From assembly GCA_001931875.2 (NCBI GenBank), contig MSJH02000725.1, positions 1 to 46,872 on the forward strand: 46,872 nucleotides of DNA, read 5' to 3'. Below, piece by piece: positions 40,306 to 46,872 of the stretch (within the stretch, counting starts at the first letter, position 1; every line of letters begins with the position of its first letter). This stretch comes from Byssochlamys sp. IMV 00236 (lineage: Eukaryota > Ascomycota > Eurotiomycetes > Eurotiales > Thermoascaceae). The notes under the pieces are model-generated. The model searched no databases. It was not told the origin of the DNA and was given only the letters and a program-made list of their open reading frames with translations. The translations under genes were made by a program, and so were the position numbers.

Positions 40306-43059
40306 ATGTTTAAGAAATCTTCTCGCGCAAAAAATATTCGACGAAAGATAGACACTGCAGACGATGAACCAGCGACTGTCAATGAAGGTAATGTTTAACT
40401 GATTAACAAGGAATTAGAAAAAAAAAGAGGGGACAATAACGTTATGAAATTATAGAAACCATCGTTCAAAAGACAGTAACATCGCTAGCAGAAAAGAAAA
40501 AGAAAAGAGAGGCCAAAAAGACCATTTCATTAAGCTTCGATCAAGAGGTATTATTTTTGATATTGTTGCTTATGTTCAACTTGGTTAACTGAAAGAATCT
40601 AGGAGGAAGGAGGAGAAGGAGCCGAAGAATTTCAAGTAAAGAAGACAAATAAAGGATACAGACTTCAGATAAGAGAGTAATGTAGAAAAGAAGGGAAAGC
40701 TTTAAACACAGTAGACAATTAACATGTCGCCTTTTGTGCATAGAGACTTGAATCCTTTGGCAGATCTGACAGATACCACAACCCATACGACAACAACAAG
40801 TTATGACACAGCCACTTTGAACGAACTTCGCGCAGCTACACCAAGTCTATCAGCAAAATCAACAGTCTCTTCAGAAGACGCTTTGTTACATGAAAAGTTC
40901 CCTTCTACAGCTAATTCCACAACAGAAATATCAGGAATTCCCGATGCAAGTGCGATCTTGGCTGCCAAAAAGAAGCGAGAACAAATGAGAAAAGGATTTA
41001 CAGTTCGAGAACAGGACGATGGATTTATAGCTTTGGACAGTAAAGATGATACAGAGTTGGTAAGTTTTACAATAGAATAAAAGGTGAGGAGAGACACTTA
41101 TCACTATGAAAAAATAGAGTAGCGGAAGATTAATAAGAGAGGAAGATGATATAGGAGATGATGGTGAAGCAGGTAGGTTGTATTGAAAAGTAGAAATCGA
41201 GGGTTCGTTTTATCAACTGTGAGTATTTTAGAATTTGACAAGTATGTCGGAGGATCCTTTACGATAAACCAAGGCAAAGCAAAAGCCATGGAAAAAGAGC
41301 GTAGAGATGATCTACGTGAAATGATTGACGAGGCTGAACAGGATGAGGAACAATCAGAAGATATTGGAAGATGGGAAGAGGATATGATCAAGTTTGGAGG
41401 CGCAAAGACTCAAAGAAAAAGCAACGATCCATTTGCAGCACCGCTCAACTATAGACCAGCACAAGGTATGAACAAATTGTACTTGTATATCATTTTGACT
41501 TTCTAAAATTAATTTATATAGTACCCGAGTCAGCTGCATTGCCTACTCTGGCAGATGTGATGAGCTCTTTGAATTTGGCGACAAATGACATGGCATTTTC
41601 AATGGAACAGCACAAAAGCAACCTGGCAGAGGCACAGAAATCAATGGATTCATTAAAAACGACAGAAAGGGATATTGAAAGAGAAATTGAAAGAGGAAGT
41701 GGTAGATATACTTATTTTCAGGAGCTCTCACAGTTTGCTAACGACCTTGGAGAATTTTTGGATGCAAAGGTAAACAAGATAGATAACAAAAGCTTCTGTT
41801 ATTTATTTATCAATTTACTTTTATACAGTTTCCAGAACTCGAGGATTTAGAAGAAAAGGCGCACAACATGTTTGCTTCCGATGCAGAGGTGATCATCTCT
41901 CGTCAATGGCAAAACACAATAGATGATCTCTCATTATTTGCCCAAGTCCAATATACAGACAACGAAACGGAAGAAGATGGGGATTTGGATGAATTTGGTA
42001 GAATGAAGGATTTAAAAAACTCGGACACAGCGCGACGTCGCAGAAGAGAAGAACGAATTCAACGTATAGCAAGGCAAGCCGATCTTGCTGAATTATCAGG
42101 TGAAGAAGCTACACGAGAACAGGGGCTATGGACAGACGATGAGCTACAAGAAGAGCATATTATACAAAGGGATGATAAATTACAGGATATCGAAATGGCT
42201 CAAGTTAACAATATGATGGACGATGTGAATAATGAATTTAAATCTCTTGCAGCTGTGAAGAACAAGTTTGAAGCGTGGAAGACGATGTATTATGACGACT
42301 ATCAAAAGGCTTATGGCAGCCTGAGTTTACCAGCCGCCTTTGAATTTTATGTTCGCTTAGAATTGATAACTTGGAACCCATTCTGTGTAAGTGTGCCGAA
42401 AGTAGACATGATTTTTATCCAATATGCTTATATGTACCCATTTAGGATTCCTTAGAATTTGATAGTATGGAGTGGCATAGGACTTTATCAGAGTACGGGC
42501 TATCATCAGAACATGAAGACCCTGACACTGAAATGTTGAATAAAATAGTTGAAAAGGTGATTATAAAGAAGATCAAGAATTATCTGGAAACATTGAATGC
42601 TCGTTCCTCAAGACAAATGAGATATGCTTCGCAGGTTATGGAGCAAGTCTCTTATTATGTGGATCCAAACGAAAAAGCTTACAAGGTATGTAATTGTTTC
42701 TCCATGTGTATGTATTTTTTTTCTAATGATTGAAATGATAGGATCTCGCCATTGAGCTTGTTCATGCTTTAGAAAAACAAATTAGTCGTATTGCAGATAT
42801 TGTAGAGACGAGTACACTCAAGTCAAATTTGGATCAAGAGGCTATAGAGGCTAAACATCGATTTTTTTGGAGCCAGTGTAAATATCTAAAGAACTTGGCC
42901 TTCTTACGTCGACAAATATCCAGAGATCAACTTGATCGACTTGTTAATATTGTATCCACTAGACTTATTACACCTATTCTGCAACCACAGCTCAATCCAC
43001 TTGATGCACAACTGCATAGCGAGATGCTGTCATTATTGTCCGTTTTACAAAGAAAATAA
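40306..43059 (+). CDS. PAXBP1: PAXBP1/GCFC-domain splicing factor
   Basis: Nuclear protein of the GCFC family (PAXBP1/GCFC2, plant ILP1, yeast Ntr2), which acts in spliceosome or lariat disassembly. Ten exons: 40306-40387, 40456-40547, 40603-40676, 40744-41059, 41118-41172, 41232-41465, 41522-41769, 41829-42386, 42446-42685, 42742-43059, giving 738 residues. The N-terminus is basic and disordered (MFKKSSRAKNIRRKID). A conserved segment follows: IPDASAILAAKKKREQMRKG with FIALDS, then GRLIREEDDIGDD and WEEDMIKFGG, which is a hallmark of this family. A coiled coil (about 310-370) leads into the GCFC domain from about 450 on (FKSLAAVKNKFEAWK, then YVRLELITWNPFC, and RISDIV-like helical repeats to the end). 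Introns are 51-68 nt. Confidence 0.9.
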
Positions 43060-43088
43060 TAATAGCAATGACAACAAGGGATAATTTA

Positions 43089-43721
43089 TTATGACCATAC
43101 CCTATTTCTTCTATTCCTTGATGGGCGATGAATGATTTTACCTGTTCTCTTTTGTAATTTGGATAGTCCCTCTTTTGCTTCTAGTTTGATACGTATAGCA
43201 GAATTCATTCTCTGTTGTGTATTCTGATCCTTTTCCTACAGAATGGTTAACACACTAGCCGCATACACACACGTAGTCTATGCCGCATACCATATCATCG
43301 GGTATAATGTCATCCGTCAGAGCAATGGTTTCTGTCGTTGGTTTTAATTCAATTTGATTATTGAGGGTTTCTTGCGCTCGTAAAGCTATTGAAATGGCTC
43401 GTGTGACCATGGCCCCTAGACCGTGAATGGTGACAGTATTATAGCTGTAGAAGATGTGAGGTATTATTTATAATTGGTTAACTATTGACTTTACTTTTCT
43501 TTTAGCATTAGTCTCTTGACTCTATTTACAATAGCTGATGATTTACTATTGCTAGCAATATAAATGTCAGTTGGCACAGAGGCTGGTCTTTGAGGCTTTC
43601 GTTTATGGATGGAGCCTAAATACTACATTAGCTTTTTTCTTCTCCAAGAGAAATAATAATAGCGAGTTTAGGAATGTTAACCTTCAATGAGTGATCTCTT
43701 TTTATAATCTGTCTCTGCCAT
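43089..43721 (-). CDS. POP7: RNase P/MRP subunit POP7/RPP20 (Alba-like)
   Basis: Protein subunit of RNase P and RNase MRP, which process tRNA and rRNA precursors; it pairs with Pop6/Rpp25. Four short exons, 43682-43721, 43495-43615, 43291-43444 and 43089-43235, give 153 residues in consistent phase, so the gene is invisible as a single reading frame. Motifs: KRKPQRPASVPTDIYIASNS at the start of the Alba fold, RVKRLMLKENYNTVTIHGLG, the family hallmark TIHGLGA, then ATRAIS-like VTRAISIALRAQE, and the C-terminal NSAIRIKLEAKEG. Its stop codon lies only 29 bases from the stop of the PAXBP1-like gene on the opposite strand, so the 3' UTRs must overlap. Confidence 0.9.
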
Positions 43722-45500
43722 GGATCAACTAAAAGAACACACGCTTATTTTGAATTTTGGGTATTTTTTCATTTTCAATAAAAAGAGTCACAATTATGCC
43801 CGCTCATTTTTTTTTCTAGTTCTCCATTTTGCTGACCCACAGGTTGGTAGCTCTCTCTGTTACCTACCGCTTCAAATCAAGACGATGACTCTTCAATCTT
43901 AACTTTGCACTCATCTGGAGATTACTTACCTCATACTTCTGGCGTTAACTCTCTAACCTATGCTTCCATCACCTATAGATCTCACTTCAAAGAGTATTTC
44001 ATTACAGCTGACAGTGTTCCTCTTATCTTTGAAGCTGGCATATTTTCTCTGAGTGCCTCCAGCAGCTTTAACCATTGTTCCATTTTGAACTACATAAACT
44101 TTTCCCTGTCAATGTTAGCTTGAGTGCGTCTGTTGACAGGTTCTCAAAATATTCAAATTGAACTTAGACTAACCTCTACCACTAATTGTGGGAGCGTCAT
44201 TGTTAATCCATCACTAGACAAGGACACATCATTCGAGCTATTCCAGAGCATTTGTCTATTACATAAGTTTAATCTTAATGACATCGTTTGTGCTTCTGAT
44301 GATTATTTGTTGGTTTACTTGGATGCTATGCTTTAGAGATTTGGCATAGTAAAAAATATAACGTTGTACTGCAGTAATGTTTATGGAGAACGGTTCCTAG
44401 CAACAGTCGTGTTTATTTAAAAATATCCCGCAATTATGATTACCGATACGAGATGTTGACTTACCACATCTGTTTCTCTGACAGTGGTGCTTCCTTTTTG
44501 ACTATTTGGGCACGTAGGCCCTAATCACTGTCAATATTTCAGGCGCAGAGTTTTATCTGTAATAGAGCGATGCTTTGTTACAGCGTAAGCGACGTGGGAC
44601 TGTTCGTAAGATTATCACCCATCCACTCCTATGACGAGGTTTCTACCGCAGTTGACTTTAAATGAGGAGCAGCTTGCTTCTTCGCAAACAATACCATATT
44701 AACACCTTTGTCCTTCGCTCTAGGGACGTTGATGCACACTTGGTGAAATTTCTTCAAAGTGACTTAAACGTACTGTCTAGACAAGCACAAGTCGAGAGAA
44801 TATTGATTGTCTTCATTTCCCTATTACTTCCATTCTTTACCATACTAATAATACCATGTTGAATGCAGTTGCTTCATTTTACCTATCATTTACTCTCTTG
44901 ATATCGTTGAGCAGTCTGCTATAAATTAACTGTTTTCCTCTTTGCTTGCTGAGCTTCGTTTGACCGATGCTTCAAATTTTTTAACAGCGCCTCTCAACTT
45001 CAATTGATCTTTAAAAGCTGTCGATCAGTTCCCACACCAGAGCAATATAGGATCTGATGGCTTACCGTATACTTTACTGTCGGTGTCATATTTACCCTAT
45101 AAATACTTAATCTTGTCGTATGAGATTGCTATAAATCTATACTCTAAGAATGAATAATACAAACATACAGACAACAGTACACGTTATTAACATATAACGC
45201 GACATGCCCAACTATCATTGGCCATAATTAAATTGGTTCCTTAATAATTCTGTTTTCATATAAAATGACGCTGTTTGTAATATTAAGTTCTCTCTTTCGT
45301 CTTGATCTTAATAAAAGAGATTATATAGAGACTCATCGACATACGTTTCCATTATTACTTCTTCATTTATTCGAGACATATCACAGTCGATCATCTTTCA
45401 GCATCCTGCTTAAGCTCATTATTCTACAATTTTTCAATGAAGGTTTGACACTTGAGATTATTCATCTTTGCGATTAAATGCTCTCATTCCTTTTTTGTAG
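43722..45500. mobile_element. Degenerate retrotransposon-like debris (LINE-like trace)
   Basis: About 1.8 kb with no intact gene. Several short open pieces interrupted by stops may be remains of a non-LTR retrotransposon. The best trace is at about 45020-45085 (+), reading KAVDQFPHQSNIGSDGLPYT, which resembles the SPGxDGLP segment at the start of LINE reverse transcriptases. Stretches such as 44662-44862 (RDVDAHLVKFLQSDLNVL) could be the linker before it. No poly-A tail, target duplication or YxDD motif was identified, so the call is weak. Confidence 0.3.
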
Positions 45501-45542
45501 AGTAGGATGACTTTTCCGACCTTCTACATTGACGCTCCATAT

Positions 45543-45583
45543 CGTCAATGGCAATGTTGGTGAATCGAAGACAGAGGATGTGG
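45543..45583 (+). repeat. Inverted-repeat arm 1 (DIRS-like terminus)
   Basis: Pairs with 45702-45742: the core CAATGGCAATGTTGG is a perfect 15-base match to the reverse complement of the other arm, and similarity continues imperfectly (GAA, CGAAGA, GATGT blocks) for about 20 more bases. Arms are separated by roughly 120 bases. Inverted terminal and internal complementary repeats are a hallmark of DIRS elements. Confidence 0.75.
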
Positions 45584-45701
45584 TTAAAGGCTTTCTAGCC
45601 GCGCTTTTATTCTCAGATTTATTATATAAAGTTTCTATTGTTCTTTATATCTTTCAAAGTTGTAGCGTGATTTTTGAAACCATAGTGGCAAGGGCGGGTA
45701 G

Positions 45702-45742
45702 CCACTACATCCAACATCTTCGTTTCGCCAACATTGCCATTG
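45702..45742 (-). repeat. Inverted-repeat arm 2 (DIRS-like terminus)
   Basis: Reverse-complement partner of 45543-45583, with the perfect core CCAACATTGCCATTG. It lies immediately beyond the stop codon of the tyrosine recombinase gene, the position expected for the complementary region of a DIRS-type element. Confidence 0.75.
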
Positions 45743-45744
45743 TG

Positions 45745-46854
45745 TTAGGCACGACACACGATTGCCGTTGGCTCCACTCCGAAGTCGGATGTGGTTATGT
45801 TTTCAGCATTGGGTTCAAAAACCTTCTTTGTCAAGGTACGACCACGGCGGTATTGATCTCTCGGCTTGAAGTAGTATTTCTCAAAAGTGTTGCTGTTGAG
45901 GCTCCAATTTGCGTGCATCTTTACTGATTGAATAGAGGTGCCGTTTGATACCGCTTTTGTACTTGATGCGGAGCGTAATGAGTGTGCTTTGAACTTGGTT
46001 GTATCAATGCCTGCTTTTCCCATATTTGTCTTAATCCAATTTGCTATAGTTACCAGAGACGCCGAATGAATCTTGTTGCTGTCAGTTTCCAAAATGTTTG
46101 CCAAGAAAAGGGAGTGATCTTCAGGCAGTGTGTTTCTTAAATGTAAAGTACGTTTGCAAAACTGATGTAAGGTGTAAACCGGACAATTTTCTTTATTTTC
46201 TAAAGCACCAAGTTTTAACGTTTTTATATCAATCTCCTTTGGTGATCTTGCAACCAATGTGACACCTAAGAGCAAACCTTGATCGTCATGCTTGAAAGTG
46301 ATATCGCGATATTGTAGGTTGCCATTATCGGATTTAGGTCGCCACATGGATGCAATGGTGAATAATAGAATCATCTTTTGCTGTAAATTATCTAATCCTA
46401 AGTCACTCGTCTTACCCCAAGATTGAACCATGGTAATAATCGGTTGAACATCATAAACTTCTTGACTACTATATGGTAACTTGTAGTGATTACGTCTTTT
46501 TGCTTGAAAGTATTGCTGTAGAAGTATATTGGAGACAATGGCAGGTTTTTCCGGATGTATAACTCGAAATTCGGAAGCGACTGCTGAACGTATACAGTTT
46601 AATTGTTGAGGAGAGAGATCTTTGTTGATAGTGAGAAACTCGACAAGCTTTGCTGGATCATATTCTAGTGGATTCACCTGTGGTGCTCTTGACAAACACC
46701 CTGAAGCCCATCTTTGCCATTGGAGGTCATAGTTTTTGCGAGTGCTGAGCTTGTTCGATCGTTGCATACAGTGACTCAAAAAACTGGCCGCATGTTTGCT
46801 AATTTTGACTTTGGCAACCTGCACCCAATCCAAATTTGGCTCTATTCCTCTCAA
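45745..46854 (-). CDS. DIRS-like retrotransposon tyrosine recombinase (partial element)
   Basis: Tyrosine recombinase that in DIRS-type retroelements integrates the circular DNA copy without target duplication. The open frame covers about 369 residues on the minus strand. The N-terminal core-binding region includes RKNYDLQWQRWASGC. In the catalytic domain, box 1 Arg is in ASMWRPKSDNG, the HxxR motif is HSLRSASS, and MHANWSLNSNTFEKYYF supplies the His/Trp position and the candidate nucleophile Tyr, so the active site looks complete. An in-frame stop lies at 46858-46860 and the first in-frame ATG is internal (MQRSNK), so the N-terminus depends on an overlapping frame or splice beyond the window edge. 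Reverse transcriptase and RNase H would lie to the right, outside. It could also be Ngaro-like. Confidence 0.8.
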   Translation of the reverse strand: MRGIEPNLDWVQVAKVKISKHAASFLSHCMQRSNKLSTRKNYDLQWQRWASGCLSRAPQVNPLEYDPAKLVEFLTINKDLSPQQLNCIRSAVASEFRVIHPEKPAIVSNILLQQYFQAKRRNHYKLPYSSQEVYDVQPIITMVQSWGKTSDLGLDNLQQKMILLFTIASMWRPKSDNGNLQYRDITFKHDDQGLLLGVTLVARSPKEIDIKTLKLGALENKENCPVYTLHQFCKRTLHLRNTLPEDHSLFLANILETDSNKIHSASLVTIANWIKTNMGKAGIDTTKFKAHSLRSASSTKAVSNGTSIQSVKMHANWSLNSNTFEKYYFKPRDQYRRGRTLTKKVFEPNAENITTSDFGVEPTAIVCRA

Positions 46855-46872
46855 ACTTTAGGTAATTAATGA

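Noticed and set aside
1..46872. tRNA or rRNA genes
   Set aside because: GTTCRA-like T-loop matches seen by eye fall inside coding exons and lack a paired acceptor stem; no conserved rRNA segment was seen. A tRNAscan-SE run would settle it.

Overview
This window looks like nuclear DNA of an early-diverging filamentous fungus, most likely Mucoromycota (Mucorales-like). Reasons: AT-rich intergenic DNA, many short introns (mostly 43-90 nt, typically GTAAGT...YAG), pyrimidine-rich tracts just upstream of starts, DIRS-type and Helitron-type transposon traces, and a gene set (NDT80/PhoG factors, TIM44, KIN1, PHO85, POP7) typical of fungi. No bacterial or phage features were seen. Exon structures were joined by hand from splice signals and reading phase; every multi-exon model given a full start and stop sums to a whole number of codons.

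Layout. 0.7-2.0 kb: an NDT80/PhoG-like transcription factor (+). 2.1-4.8 kb: a MYSM1-type SANT/SWIRM/JAMM histone H2A deubiquitinase (-). 5.6-8.6 kb: a P3A plasma-membrane H+-ATPase of plant-like type (+). 9.0-11.7 kb: an unusual fusion of an RGS domain with an FSP1/AIFM2-like FAD oxidoreductase and a Ser-rich tail (-). 12.0-13.5 kb: TIM44 (-). 14.8-16.7 kb: a second NDT80/PhoG-like factor with the same exon architecture as the first (-). 17.4-19.2 kb: a RING plus RRM protein (+). 19.5-20.5 kb: methylthioadenosine phosphorylase (-). 20.6-23.0 kb: KIN1/MARK-type kinase (-). 24.1-25.9 kb: a divergent caleosin-like protein behind a modular disordered region (+). 26.0-26.7 kb: NATD1-like acetyltransferase (-).

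27-31.4 kb is gene-poor, with a Helitron relic and an adjacent gene fragment. 31.4-32.7 kb: a possible 40-residue protein and the intronless CDK PHO85 (-). 34.6-37.3 kb: a citron/MRCK-like kinase with a coiled coil (+). 37.6-39.7 kb: two related secreted Gly/Cys and PTPP-repeat proteins (-). 40.3-43.1 kb: PAXBP1/GCFC splicing factor (+), tail-to-tail with POP7/RPP20 (-, 43.1-43.7 kb). 43.7-46.9 kb: transposon debris (LINE-like traces) and the tyrosine recombinase end of a DIRS-like retroelement with an imperfect inverted repeat.

The most notable item is the RGS-FSP1 fusion, because the last RGS helix is completed by the exon that leads into the FAD domain, so the fusion is not easily explained as two mis-joined genes. 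Next are the divergent caleosin with a tandem module built from symmetrical phase-1 exons, the secreted PTPP protein pair, and the fungal MYSM1. Genes here look like an ordinary eukaryotic neighbourhood; I see no operon-like functional linkage.
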